Assembly (NCBI RefSeq): GCF_900113085.1
Contig: NZ_FOOC01000003.1
Span: forward strand, 264,345 to 328,344
Reading direction: 5' to 3'
Length of the DNA: 64,000 nt
Origin: Fontimonas thermophila
Lineage (GTDB): Bacteria; Pseudomonadota; Gammaproteobacteria; Nevskiales; Nevskiaceae
Positions 38,288 to 47,476 of this stretch are shown here, in pieces; positions within the stretch are counted from its first letter, which is position 1; each line of letters begins with the position of its first letter. The notes beneath the pieces were generated by a model. That model had not been told where the DNA came from and did no database searches. It saw nothing but the letters and a program-made list of their open reading frames with translations. The position numbers and the translations under genes were made by a program.

Positions 38288-39514
38288 ATGCAGGATTCAC
38301 CTTCCATAGCCAAGCAGTTGATGACCACGGCGGAAGCCGTGCAGCGCCGTGCGGAGATGATCGCGGGCAGCCGTGTGAAGACGGCGGCCGGACTCGCGGC
38401 GCAGGCGCAGCGGCGCGAAGCGTACCGCAATGTCATTGCGCTGGAACTGCAATACCGACTCGAACGTGCATTGGCCGCGGCGGATCCGTTCGACGAAGCG
38501 CTGCTGCGTTTCTGGTCCAATCACTTCGCCGTTTCGACGGACAAGGCGTTGATCGGCTGGCTTGCCGGTCCCTACGAGCGTGAGGCATTGCGCCCCCATC
38601 TCGCGGGTCGCTTCGAGTCGCTAGCGTGGGCCGCAGTCACGCATCCTGCGATGTTGCTCTATCTCGACAATGCGCAGTCGGTCGGTCCCAGGTCCAAGGC
38701 GGCACAGGCACATCCTCGTAGTGGACTCAACGAGAACCTCGCGCGTGAGCTGTTGGAATTACATACGCTGGGTGTGCGTAGCGGCTATACGCAGGCGGAC
38801 GTCGTGGAACTCGCCAAGGTTCTGACCGGCTGGCGGTTGTTCGAGCGTGAGGGTCGGTGGTACGCCGGTTTCGACGCTACCGCCCATGAGCCCGGCCCGA
38901 AGACGATCCTGGGCAAGACGTACGCGGAGTCCGGTGCGCAGGAGCTGGAAGCGGTGCTCGCCGATCTGGCTCGGCATCCGGCAGCGCGGCGATTCATCTG
39001 TTCGAAGCTGGCGCGGCATTTTCTCGCCGACGATCCACCACAGCCGGCGGTCGACCGCCTAGTTGCGGCCTGGGGTGATGCAGGCGATCTGGCTGCTGTC
39101 AATGCCGTGCTCAGGCACTTGCTCGAAGATCCCGAGCGTATCCCAGTCAAGCTGCGTACGCCCGAGGAGTTGGTGATCGCGGCATTGCGTGCCGTACCAC
39201 AACTGAGGATGGATGCCCGGGCAGCGTACCGTGCCATCCGGCAGATGGGGCAGATCGTATGGAAGCCACCATCACCTGCGGGCTGGCCCGACACTGCGGC
39301 GGAATGGCTCGGTCCGGATGCGATGTGGAAGCGCGTCGAGTGGGCCAACCAATGGTCGATGCGGGTACATGGCGAGATCGATGTGCGAGCGCTGGCAAAG
39401 ACGCTCTTCGGTGCCCGGTTGAGTGAGCACACTGAGCAACAGATCCATGGTGCCGAGAGTCAGGCGCAAGCATTGGCCCTGTTGTTCGTTTCACCGGAAT
39501 TTCAGCGCAGGTAG
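38288..39514 (+). CDS. DUF1800 family protein, short N-terminus
   Basis: A 408-residue DUF1800 protein. Members are usually exported proteins of about 450-550 residues, encoded next to a DUF1501 gene; the function is unknown. Family core motifs are present: LLRFWSNHFAVS (about 74-85), PAMLLYLDNAQSVGP, RSGLNENLARELLELHTLGVRSGYTQADV and GKTILG-type and KLARHFLADDPP segments. The first residues (MQDSPSIAKQLMT) lack the usual NRFGxGAR opening and any signal peptide. The frame is stopped at 38276, so the N-terminus is truncated or diverged. The DUF1501 partner follows after 3 bases. Confidence 0.78.
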   Translation: MQDSPSIAKQLMTTAEAVQRRAEMIAGSRVKTAAGLAAQAQRREAYRNVIALELQYRLERALAAADPFDEALLRFWSNHFAVSTDKALIGWLAGPYEREALRPHLAGRFESLAWAAVTHPAMLLYLDNAQSVGPRSKAAQAHPRSGLNENLARELLELHTLGVRSGYTQADVVELAKVLTGWRLFEREGRWYAGFDATAHEPGPKTILGKTYAESGAQELEAVLADLARHPAARRFICSKLARHFLADDPPQPAVDRLVAAWGDAGDLAAVNAVLRHLLEDPERIPVKLRTPEELVIAALRAVPQLRMDARAAYRAIRQMGQIVWKPPSPAGWPDTAAEWLGPDAMWKRVEWANQWSMRVHGEIDVRALAKTLFGARLSEHTEQQIHGAESQAQALALLFVSPEFQRR

Positions 39515-39517
39515 GAC

Positions 39518-40675
39518 ATGGACCGCCGTACATTCTTGAGGCACGGTTTGGCGTTGCTCGCCGCCGGTGCGGTGTCGGGGCCACGGTTTGCTCTCGCCGC
39601 CGGGATGCGCACTGCACCGGAGCGACGCTTCGTGTTCGTGATTCTGCGTGGTGCGCTCGACGGACTTGCAGCGGTCGCTCCGATTGGTGATCCAGCCTAT
39701 GCGGCATTGCGTGGTAAGCACGATGAGGCCGAACTGCGGCCGCTCGACGACTTCTTCGCCCTGCATCCGAAGCTTGAATTCGTCCATGGCGTCTGGCAGG
39801 CGCGTGAGCTGACGATCGTGCATGCAGTCGCCACGGGTTACCGTGACCGCTCACATTTCGACGCGCAGCAAGTGCTCGAGAGTGGCGGCGAGCGGGCCTT
39901 CGAGCTCCGCACGGGATGGCTCAATCGTGCCCTGCAGCTCGATGGTGTGCGTGCAATGGCCTTGTCTACTGCGGTGCCGTTGACGTTGCGGGGCGATGTG
40001 CCCGTCGATTCGTGGGCGCCTTCAACACTGACGGATCCCGATCCAGATCTGCTCGAACGCATCGGTCGGATGTATCAGGAGGATCCGCAGCTAGGGCCGG
40101 CACTGGTGCGTGCGCGCGCCCTGCACAACGGTGCCGGTATGGCCGATCGCGAAACGGTTGCGCCGCAGCAGTATTTTCTCGAACTCGCCAAGGCGGCCGG
40201 TGCTTTCCTGACGGCACCCGCGGGGCCGCGTATCGCGGTGATGGAGCTATCGGGCTGGGACACCCACACTCAGCAGGTGGCCCGACTAGCGAAGCAACTG
40301 GAACTGCTCGATCGTGGTCTGGCCGGGTTGCGTGATGCGCTCGGTGAAGCCTGGCGACAGACCGTTGTGCTGGTGGCGACGGAATTTGGACGCACTGTGC
40401 GGTTCAATGGCAGCCACGGAACCGACCACGGCACTGCGACCGTTGCCTTTGTTCTCGGTGGTGCCGTATCCGGTGGGCGCGTGCTGACTGACTGGCCCGG
40501 TCTTGGCGATAGCCAGCTCTGGCAGGGGCGGGACTTGCGTCCGACCATCGATCTGCGTGCCGTGCAAAAGGGTATTCTGCGTGATCATCTGGGGCTGACG
40601 AACGCAGCCTTGGATCGCGAGATCTTCCCCGGTTCCTCCAGGATCCCTGCCGTGACAGTGCTCAGCCGAAGCTGA
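39518..40675 (+). CDS. DUF1501 family Tat-exported protein
   Basis: A 385-residue DUF1501 protein with a twin-arginine signal: MDRRTFLRHG then a hydrophobic stretch to ALAAG (residues 1-30). The fold resembles the alkaline phosphatase/sulfatase superfamily. Landmarks are LRGALDGLAAVAP (about 44-56), HAVATGYRDRSHFDAQQVLESG (about 107-128) and GWDTHTQQ and FGRTVRFNGSHGTDHG nearer the C-terminus. No substrate is known. The partner DUF1800 gene lies 3 bases upstream. The Tat signal suggests a folded, perhaps metal-bound periplasmic protein. Confidence 0.85.
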   Translation: MDRRTFLRHGLALLAAGAVSGPRFALAAGMRTAPERRFVFVILRGALDGLAAVAPIGDPAYAALRGKHDEAELRPLDDFFALHPKLEFVHGVWQARELTIVHAVATGYRDRSHFDAQQVLESGGERAFELRTGWLNRALQLDGVRAMALSTAVPLTLRGDVPVDSWAPSTLTDPDPDLLERIGRMYQEDPQLGPALVRARALHNGAGMADRETVAPQQYFLELAKAAGAFLTAPAGPRIAVMELSGWDTHTQQVARLAKQLELLDRGLAGLRDALGEAWRQTVVLVATEFGRTVRFNGSHGTDHGTATVAFVLGGAVSGGRVLTDWPGLGDSQLWQGRDLRPTIDLRAVQKGILRDHLGLTNAALDREIFPGSSRIPAVTVLSRS

Positions 40676-40769
40676 GCCCGTCCTGTCGCGCATGAGGTGA
40701 TCACAACGCTCTTGCGCCGGATTTCTCAGGCCCGGCGAAAGCACGCGCAATCGGCTGCCCGGTGCCGGC

Positions 40770-41660
40770 TCATGGGCCGGGCTGCCGATAGTGGACGGCG
40801 GCGATGCTGTGGTCGCGGGCGAGTTCGATGCAGATGTCGGCGCGGTCCGGTAACACGGCGAGTGCATGCCGTGTCAAGCGTTCGTAGTGCTGGATGAAGC
40901 GGCGCAGGGTGTCTGCATCCATGCCCGGGCGGTGGCCTGCGGCCGCAAGCTCGGCTTCCTGCTGCCAGCGCCATTCGAACACCTGCTCGAAGCCGGGTAT
41001 GCGCAGGAATACGAGATGGTCGATCGCCGCGAATAGCCGTGGATAATCCTCGCGCAGCCGCGTATTGACCCAGCGCCGCCAGCGGCCGTCGGTGTCTTCC
41101 TCGGCCTCCAGCGCGTTGATCGGCGAATCGAGCTGGGAATCGGTTTGTGCGGGTGTGCCCACGCACCAGCCTTCGAACAGGATGATATCGACCGCCTCGT
41201 CGATGGGGATCCAGTCCTGTGTCGGCAAGCGGTCGTCCGACAGCTTGTCGAAGCGTGGCAGCGTGACCGCGATGCCGCGACGCAGCCCATCGAGCAGACG
41301 CTGCCCGAGATCGACGTCATGGGTCCCGGGTACGCCGCGTGTGGCCAGCAGCGGATGCACCGTGTGCGCCAGCGCCAGGCGCTGCGCACGTGGCAGATAA
41401 AGATCGTCGATCGACAATACGGCGCTGCGCAGGCCGTTTTGCCGCAGCAGCAGCTCAAGCAGTGCGCACAGCGTGGTTTTGCCGCTGCCCTGCGCGCCGT
41501 TGACACCGATGACGAGGCGGTGGCCGGTTTGCCGGTGCCGGACGCTGATCCATTGCGCCAGCTTCCGCAGATGGGTGCGCGCCGCATCGGCATAGTGGGC
41601 TGGCAGGCCGCGTGCCCGGCAGAACGCAGTGATTGCGCAATCCGGTCGTTCCTCAGTCAT
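40770..41660 (-). CDS. P-loop kinase, D-glycerate 3-kinase/YggC-Tda10 type
   Basis: A 296-residue P-loop kinase related to plant D-glycerate 3-kinase and yeast Tda10. The Walker A GAQGSGKT is at 55-62, followed by LSIDDLYLPRAQR (about 82-94), TRGVPGTHDVDLG (about 106-118), LPRFDKLSDDRLP and ILFEGWCVG (about 161-169), all family marks. A Gly- and Arg-rich lid (RRWVNTRLRED) follows. The natural substrate is not certain; glycerate is the best guess. It is convergent with the DUF1501 gene and isolated from metabolic neighbours. Confidence 0.75.
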   Translation of the reverse strand: MTEERPDCAITAFCRARGLPAHYADAARTHLRKLAQWISVRHRQTGHRLVIGVNGAQGSGKTTLCALLELLLRQNGLRSAVLSIDDLYLPRAQRLALAHTVHPLLATRGVPGTHDVDLGQRLLDGLRRGIAVTLPRFDKLSDDRLPTQDWIPIDEAVDIILFEGWCVGTPAQTDSQLDSPINALEAEEDTDGRWRRWVNTRLREDYPRLFAAIDHLVFLRIPGFEQVFEWRWQQEAELAAAGHRPGMDADTLRRFIQHYERLTRHALAVLPDRADICIELARDHSIAAVHYRQPGP

Positions 41661-41823
41661 CTAAGGCCTTGGGTTTTCTGGCTGTGCGTAGGTCAGCACA
41701 GTTTTGAGGTATCCAGCAGCCGCACTCCGACTCTTTCGGAAGACTGTACGCTGCGTGTGCAGGGTTTCTCAGAGCTTCGGCAGTGGGCATCGCCTTGGGG
41801 TCTGGGTTGGGCGGATGCGCGGG

Positions 41824-42816
41824 CTATACACCCAGACTTGCGCGTAGGTCGGACGGAGTCAGGTATGGCGCGGGAACGACCCCTTCGATCGCCCGGATCG
41901 ACGCGACGATGCGCGCATTCACCGGCGTTGCGATCCCATGTTCGCGCCCGAGACTGACGATCTCGCCATTGAGTTGATCGATTTCGGTGGGGCGGCCGCT
42001 TTCGATGTCGGCAACCATCGACGGATACGAGCCTTCCTGCAAGCCGTTGCGCAGCTTGGCAAACCACCAGGGTAGCGGTGAGCGCCCGGCGAGCAGCGCG
42101 CGGTAAATGCGGTAAGGAATCGGCATCGGCAGCTTGTACTCGATGCGGGCCGCATCGAGCAGGTGCACGGCTTCATCGAGGGCGGCGACATAGATCGCGC
42201 GCAGATCGGGATGCGTCAACAGGTCCTTGAACGTCGTGTGAGTCAGCGCGCAAATGGCGTTGGCGAGGTTGATCAACAGCTTGCCCCAGGCCGCCGATTC
42301 GCCGGCGGCACGCCGCACGTCCATGCCGCTGCCTGCGAACGCACCGAGCAGGCGGGCATCGTCGCTGCCGATGAGCACATGCGGGCGCGTCGTAATGCGC
42401 GCGTGCAACGGCTCCAGTAGCTGGGCGTTGAACATGACCGTCATCGGTACGACGCGGGCATGCGGGAAGCGCTCGCGGATGCGGCGGAGTGCGCTGACGC
42501 CGTTGAGTGTCGAGACGATCGTGCAGCCGGGAGGTATGCAGGCCAGCTCGTTCAGCAATCCATCCAGATGCGGAAATTTGACGCAGAGCAACAGATAGTC
42601 CACGCCATCGAGCGAGAGCGAACGCGTCAGTACGGGTTTGGGGGCAATGATGGGCGGGGATTGCGCGCCGGCATGTTCCACGCGGACGTCTTGCACGGTC
42701 TGCAGCTTCGCGAGATCTTTGTCCCGTACATAGAGTTTGACCGGCTCGCGTTGGGCAACGCCGAGATAGGCGGTGAGAATGGTGCCGACGGCACCTGCGC
42801 CAACCACGAGTATCAT
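41824..42816 (-). CDS. 2-dehydropantoate 2-reductase family protein
   Basis: A 330-residue ketopantoate reductase (PanE/ApbA) family protein, NADPH-dependent. The N-terminal Rossmann motif is GAGAVG (6-11). LLLCVKFPHLD (about 85-95) and TIVSTLNGVSA follow, then a C-terminal helical domain with WGKLLINLANAI (conserved Lys and Asn) and ESGRPTEIDQLNGEIVSLG. ATG 42816 has a strong AGGAG site. The longer frame upstream is rejected. PanE family members often act on other keto acids, and pantothenate genes are absent here, so a panE symbol is not given. It is divergent from the LolA-like gene. Confidence 0.8.
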   Translation of the reverse strand: MILVVGAGAVGTILTAYLGVAQREPVKLYVRDKDLAKLQTVQDVRVEHAGAQSPPIIAPKPVLTRSLSLDGVDYLLLCVKFPHLDGLLNELACIPPGCTIVSTLNGVSALRRIRERFPHARVVPMTVMFNAQLLEPLHARITTRPHVLIGSDDARLLGAFAGSGMDVRRAAGESAAWGKLLINLANAICALTHTTFKDLLTHPDLRAIYVAALDEAVHLLDAARIEYKLPMPIPYRIYRALLAGRSPLPWWFAKLRNGLQEGSYPSMVADIESGRPTEIDQLNGEIVSLGREHGIATPVNARIVASIRAIEGVVPAPYLTPSDLRASLGV

Positions 42817-42965
42817 GCGGTATGTCTCCTGACCGGGCTTTTGCCGGGCAAGAGTATCGCAGGCGGCGTCGTCCGTCTGCGATTGTTCTACAGTTGTAAA
42901 ACGCAGCGCGCCGAAACAGTGCGAGAATCGGCGCCGGATCGGCAAATGCAACGGGGAGTCGCCGG
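42817..42965. promoter_or_regulatory. Divergent region with 16-base imperfect palindrome
   Basis: The interval between the PanE-like gene (left) and the LolA-like gene (right) contains TTCTACAGTTGTAAAA (42886-42901). This is a dyad built on TACA-GT-TGTA with one mismatch in the outer arms. It could be a TetR-type operator for the exporter operon. No regulator gene is adjacent, and no clear -35/-10 pair was found. Confidence 0.35.
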
Positions 42966-43745
42966 ATGAAAAGACTGCATCGCGGATGGTTGCTGCTGTG
43001 TGCGTTGCTCGCGCCTGCATCCGCAATCGCCGACATGACCGTCGATGGTGTTCTGGCCTGCATGCGCGCGAACATTCCCAAGTCGGTCCAGATCAAGGAA
43101 GTCGAGCTGACGGCAAAAGACCGCACTGGTGGTATGCGCCAGTTGCGCGGGCGGCTCTACGCCGTGCGCGAGGAGGAGCGCCTGCGTGCGATGATCAAGA
43201 TTGCCGCACCGGCGGATCTTTCTGGTGCGGCCTATCTGCTGCGCGAGAAAGAAGGGGGCGACGAGATGTACGTCTATGTGCCGGCGCTGCAGAAAGTCCG
43301 CCGCATCACCGGCACGGGGGTGGATGGCGCGCTGTGGGGTACCGATTTCTCCTACGGTGATCTGCGCCAGATCCACAATGCGTTCTCGGCCGGACAGACA
43401 GCGCTGGACGGACAGGGTGAGCTTGCCGGTCGCACGATCCACATACTGTCGCTGCAGCCCGCAGGCAGTGAGCAGTCTCGCTTCACGCGCATCAAAGTCT
43501 GGGTTGATCAAAAAACCTGCGTGAACCTGCGGGCGGAGTTTTTCGAGGGGGCGTCGGTGCGCAAGCGGCTCGATGCCGACCCTGCCTCGCTGCGTCAGTC
43601 GGGGCCGCACTGGTATGCCGGTGAAATGCAGATGCTTGATCTCAAGGAAGGGACGCAAACGCGGCTGCGCGTACTGGGCGTGAGCAGTGATGTCGATTTA
43701 TCCGGCCGGTATTTCAATCCCAGCACCTTTTATCTCGGCGGCTGA
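42966..43745 (+). CDS. LolA-like outer-membrane lipoprotein-sorting protein
   Basis: A 259-residue periplasmic protein of the outer-membrane lipoprotein-sorting group (LolA/LolB-like fold). The signal peptide covers about 22 residues (to AIA-DM). Family features include GGMRQLRGRLYAVREEERLRAMIKI, DEMYVYVPALQKVRRITGTG (about 98-117) and WGTDFSYGDLRQ, and a C-terminal FNPSTFYLGG. Such proteins are commonly encoded just before an RND/MMPL exporter, as here (18 bases), and probably carry lipid or hydrophobic cargo. It is distinct from the true lolA at 19.6 kb. Confidence 0.82.
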   Translation: MKRLHRGWLLLCALLAPASAIADMTVDGVLACMRANIPKSVQIKEVELTAKDRTGGMRQLRGRLYAVREEERLRAMIKIAAPADLSGAAYLLREKEGGDEMYVYVPALQKVRRITGTGVDGALWGTDFSYGDLRQIHNAFSAGQTALDGQGELAGRTIHILSLQPAGSEQSRFTRIKVWVDQKTCVNLRAEFFEGASVRKRLDADPASLRQSGPHWYAGEMQMLDLKEGTQTRLRVLGVSSDVDLSGRYFNPSTFYLGG

Positions 43746-43763
43746 CCGGCAGGGCCGTATCCG

Positions 43764-46481
43764 ATGCAGCGACTCGTCTCCTGGCTGGCATCACATCCGC
43801 TCGGCATCATCGTTTTGACGGCGCTGCTGTCGGTTGCTGCAGGGATCGCCCTGATCGATTTGCCGGGGCCGTCCCTGCGCGTGCAGATCGATCCTTCGAT
43901 CGAGCGTCTGTTGCCGCCGCAGGACGATGATCGCGCGCTGTTCGACCGCGTGCGTGCACAGTTCGGGGAGACCGATCCGGTACTGCTCGCGGTGCGTTTC
44001 GACAACGTTTATACCGCCGAGAATATCGAGCGTATCGACCGGCTCACACGTCGCCTCGGCGAGCTCGACGGCGTGCGTCAGGTGATTTCGATCGCCAACG
44101 TGCAAAACCCCGTGGCCGATGATGCCGGCATCGACATTTCCACGTTTGCGGCACAGGTGCGCGCCAATCCGGATGCGGTATCGCGCTTTGCCGCACAGAT
44201 CGCGGAAAACCCCATTTACCGCGATGCCCTGGTGTCAGCCGATGGCACGGTAGCGGCCTTTGCGTTGACGCTGCAGGGGATCGATGAAAACCGCTTCCGC
44301 AGCGAGAACTACACCGAGCGGATCCGCACTCTTGCGCGTGAGATCACCGGCGCGCAGACGGTCTGGATCACCGGCAGCCCGGTTATCAAGGCCGCGACGA
44401 CCGATGCGATCCTGCATACGCTCAAGTTCACGATCCCGGCCATTTTCGTGCTTGTTGCCGTACTGCTGTTCTTCGCCTATCGCAGTGTGCGCGCAGTTTT
44501 GCTTGCGGGGCTGACGATTGCGCTGTCCATGCTGTGGACACTGGCTGCGGCAGCCGTGCTCGAAATACCGGTGAATCTGGTGACGGCGCTGGTGCCTCCC
44601 CTGGTGGCGACCCTGTGCCTCTCCTATACGGTGCACATGCTCGCCGAATTTTTTGCATCGGAGCGCGGTGAGCAGGATCGTGCCCGTTTCGAGCGGGTGT
44701 TGCGTCGCATGGGTGTGAGTCTGCTGCTGTCGGGGGCGACGACCGTGGCGGGTTTTCTCGCCCTGATTCCAGGCTCGCTGCCGGCGATCGCGCAGTTCGC
44801 TGGACTGTCGTCGCTCGGGGTGGGATTCTCGGTGCTGCTCACGCTGGTGTTCCTGCCGGCGGTGCTGATCTATGCCGGACCGCAACGGCCGCTGCGCCCG
44901 CTGGGCGAGGCCATGTTTGCGCGCAAGGCCCGGCGCCTGGCCATGTTCGACCTGCGCTGGCGCAACTGGATCATCGCCATTGCCTTGTTGTCCTTGCCGA
45001 TCGATCTTTATTACGCCTCCCGCATCCGGGTCGGGACCGAGTACATCAAGAACTTCGATGCCGAGGCCACCGTGCGGCGCGATTTCGAGGCCATCAATGC
45101 CGCCTTCGGCGGTGCCAATCTGGTTTCGATCGTCATCGATACCCACGTCGATGATGCACTCACCGATCCGGCGCGGGTGCGCGAGATCGAGGCATTGCAG
45201 GACTGGTTGCGGCGACAGCCCGAAGTAGGCGCGGCGGTGTCGTATGTCGATCATCTCAAGCTAATCAACCGCAATCTCAACGATGGCGATCCGGCGTATT
45301 ACCGAATCCCAGATGACGCAACCGCGATCAAACAGCTGCTCGTGTTCGGCGGCAGTGACGAGATCCGACGGGTCATCGATTCACGCTTCCGCACGGCGCT
45401 GATCGCCGTGCGTATCAAGGCCGACGATTCCATCGGCATCACCGAATTCGTAAACAGAACCGAGGCCCGGCTGCGCCAGATGCCGCCGCCGCTTAATGGA
45501 CGGGTGACCGGCAGCCCGGTGCTGGCGACGCGCACCGTCAACGCGATTGCGTCCGGCCAGCTCACTTCGCTGCTCGTGGCGTCGGTTGCGATCTGGGCGA
45601 TGCTTGCGCTGATGTTCACGTCGGCGCGCTCGGCGCTGGTGGCGATGTTGCCCAATGTCCTGCCGGTCGCACTCTATTACGGTACGCTGGGGCTGCTCGA
45701 CATCACGCTCAATCCGACGACGAGCCTGATCGCGTGTGTCGTGCTCGGCATCGCGGTTGACGACACCATCCATTTCCTGGCGCGCTTCAATGCCGATGCA
45801 CGCGCACGCGCCAGCGAAAAGGCGGCGGTCAAGAGTGCGCTGGCAGCGGTTCTGCGCCCCGTCACGTTCACGATGGTGGCGCTGGGGCTCGGCTTTTTGG
45901 TGTTCACCGGCAGCGAGCTGCAGAACCAGGTGCAGTTCGGTGTGCTCGCCGCGTTCACGATTCTGATGGCCTGGATCGCCGACATCACCTTGACACCAGC
46001 CCTGGGGTCCAAGCTGCGCATCGTGACTCTGTGGGACATCCTGCGGCTCGATCTCGGCCAGTCGCCCCAGCACACGATCCCGCTATTCTCCGGCCTGTCC
46101 CTGCGGCAGGCGCGCGTTTTCGCATTGATGTCGCGGCTCGAAACGCATCTCAGCGGCACACGCGTCATCCGCCAGGGCGATTATGCGCGCGACATCTATG
46201 TCGTGATCGACGGCACGCTGGAGGTGTCGATCGAACGCGGCGGTGAGCGCAAGATCCTGACCACGCTGCATCGCGGCGCGGTCATGGGCGAAGCCGGTTA
46301 TTTCGGGCAGCGGCGCACCGCCAACGTCGATGCCGTGACGCCGGTGCGTGTGCTGCGCTTCGACTCGGAGGATCTCGAACGTCTGCGTCGGCGTTATCCG
46401 CGCATCGCGGCCATCGTTTATCGCAATCTCAACCGTATTCAGGCCGAGCGCCTAGCCCGCGCCACGGCGATGCTGCAATGA
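43764..46481 (+). CDS. RND/MMPL exporter fused to a cyclic nucleotide-binding domain
   Basis: A 905-residue RND-superfamily (MMPL-like) exporter. It has one helix at about 12-32, a periplasmic loop, a five- to six-helix bundle (about 215-385), a second single helix near 405, a second loop and a second bundle (about 595-745). AVDDTIHFLARF carries charged residues typical of the proton relay. After the last helix, residues about 775-890 form a cyclic nucleotide-binding domain: GDYARDIYVVIDGTLEVSI, then VMGEAGYFGQRRTANVDA with the phosphate-cassette-like GEAG. Ligand binding could gate export. The LolA-like gene directly upstream is the likely periplasmic partner. Confidence 0.82.
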   Translation: MQRLVSWLASHPLGIIVLTALLSVAAGIALIDLPGPSLRVQIDPSIERLLPPQDDDRALFDRVRAQFGETDPVLLAVRFDNVYTAENIERIDRLTRRLGELDGVRQVISIANVQNPVADDAGIDISTFAAQVRANPDAVSRFAAQIAENPIYRDALVSADGTVAAFALTLQGIDENRFRSENYTERIRTLAREITGAQTVWITGSPVIKAATTDAILHTLKFTIPAIFVLVAVLLFFAYRSVRAVLLAGLTIALSMLWTLAAAAVLEIPVNLVTALVPPLVATLCLSYTVHMLAEFFASERGEQDRARFERVLRRMGVSLLLSGATTVAGFLALIPGSLPAIAQFAGLSSLGVGFSVLLTLVFLPAVLIYAGPQRPLRPLGEAMFARKARRLAMFDLRWRNWIIAIALLSLPIDLYYASRIRVGTEYIKNFDAEATVRRDFEAINAAFGGANLVSIVIDTHVDDALTDPARVREIEALQDWLRRQPEVGAAVSYVDHLKLINRNLNDGDPAYYRIPDDATAIKQLLVFGGSDEIRRVIDSRFRTALIAVRIKADDSIGITEFVNRTEARLRQMPPPLNGRVTGSPVLATRTVNAIASGQLTSLLVASVAIWAMLALMFTSARSALVAMLPNVLPVALYYGTLGLLDITLNPTTSLIACVVLGIAVDDTIHFLARFNADARARASEKAAVKSALAAVLRPVTFTMVALGLGFLVFTGSELQNQVQFGVLAAFTILMAWIADITLTPALGSKLRIVTLWDILRLDLGQSPQHTIPLFSGLSLRQARVFALMSRLETHLSGTRVIRQGDYARDIYVVIDGTLEVSIERGGERKILTTLHRGAVMGEAGYFGQRRTANVDAVTPVRVLRFDSEDLERLRRRYPRIAAIVYRNLNRIQAERLARATAMLQ

Positions 46482-46565
46482 GCGCCTGTATCGGCGCCCC
46501 CCGGCTTGGCGAGTGCGCATCTTTGCGTGAGACTGATTCCGGTTCTCTACCAATGGAGCTTTGCG

Positions 46566-47414
46566 ATGTCCCTCAAAGGCAAGACCCTGTTCATCACCGG
46601 CGGCTCACGCGGTATCGGTCACGCCATCGCCCTGCGCGCAGCGCGCGATGGGGCCAATGTCGCGATCGCGGCCAAGACCGCCGAACCCCACCCCAAGCTG
46701 CCAGGCACGATTTACACGGCTGCCGAAGACATCGAGAAGGCGGGTGGCAAGGCCCTGCCCATCATTTGTGACATCCGCGACGAGGCGCAGGTCAAGGCCG
46801 CGATCGAAAAAACGGTGGCCACCTTCGGCGGCATCGACATTTTGGTCAACAATGCCAGCGCGATCAGCCTCACCGGCACGCTGGAAACCGACATGAAGCG
46901 CTATGACCTGATGAACGGCATCAATGCCCGTGGCACCTTCATGACCGGCAAGTATTGCATTCCGCATCTGAAGAAAGCCGCCAACCCGCACATCCTGACG
47001 CTGTCTCCGCCGCTCGATATGCGTGCCAAATGGTTCGCTCCACACGTGGCGTATTCGATGGCCAAGTATGGGATGAGCCTGTGCACGCTGGCCTGGGCCG
47101 AGGAGTTCCGTAAAGACGGCATCGCCGCCAACTCTCTGTGGCCGCGCACGACGATTGCCACCGCTGCCGTGAAAATGATCGGCGGTGATCCGCTTCTGAA
47201 GCGGTCGCGGACGCCCGAGATCATGGCCGATGCAGCGTATGTGATCCTGTGCAAGCCTGCCCGCGAGTTCACCGGGCATTTCTGTGTCGACGAGATCGTG
47301 CTGCGTGAGGCCGGTGTGCGGGATTTCTCGGGTTATGCTGCGGTGCCGGGCACGCCGGATCGCGAACTCTCCCCGGACTTTTTCCTGCCCGAAGATTTGC
47401 TCCGCATGGGCTGA
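46566..47414 (+). CDS. Short-chain dehydrogenase (HSDL2-like)
   Basis: A 282-residue SDR with TGGSRGIG (about 11-18) for NAD(P) binding, [10 protein letters not shown] (about 92-101), and the catalytic Tyr-x3-Lys in YSMAKYG (about 160-166). It resembles the hydroxysteroid dehydrogenase-like 2 group. The C-terminal [18 protein letters not shown] is typical of that group. ATG 46566 (MSLKGKT) gives family length; the frame is open 20 codons earlier. A lipid or steroid substrate is possible given the BVMO and acyl-CoA genes nearby, but it is not shown. Confidence 0.85.
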   Translation: MSLKGKTLFITGGSRGIGHAIALRAARDGANVAIAAKTAEPHPKLPGTIYTAAEDIEKAGGKALPIICDIRDEAQVKAAIEKTVATFGGIDILVNNASAISLTGTLETDMKRYDLMNGINARGTFMTGKYCIPHLKKAANPHILTLSPPLDMRAKWFAPHVAYSMAKYGMSLCTLAWAEEFRKDGIAANSLWPRTTIATAAVKMIGGDPLLKRSRTPEIMADAAYVILCKPAREFTGHFCVDEIVLREAGVRDFSGYAAVPGTPDRELSPDFFLPEDLLRMG

Positions 47415-47476
47415 TCATGGCGATGCCGCGGCCATCATCGCCGCGGCCGTCTTGTCGTGCCTTTATCATCTCCGTC

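Noticed and set aside
40715..40737. CGCCGG/CCGGCG stem as bidirectional terminator between DUF1501 and the kinase
   Set aside because: The stem is only 6 pairs and there is no T-tract on either strand.
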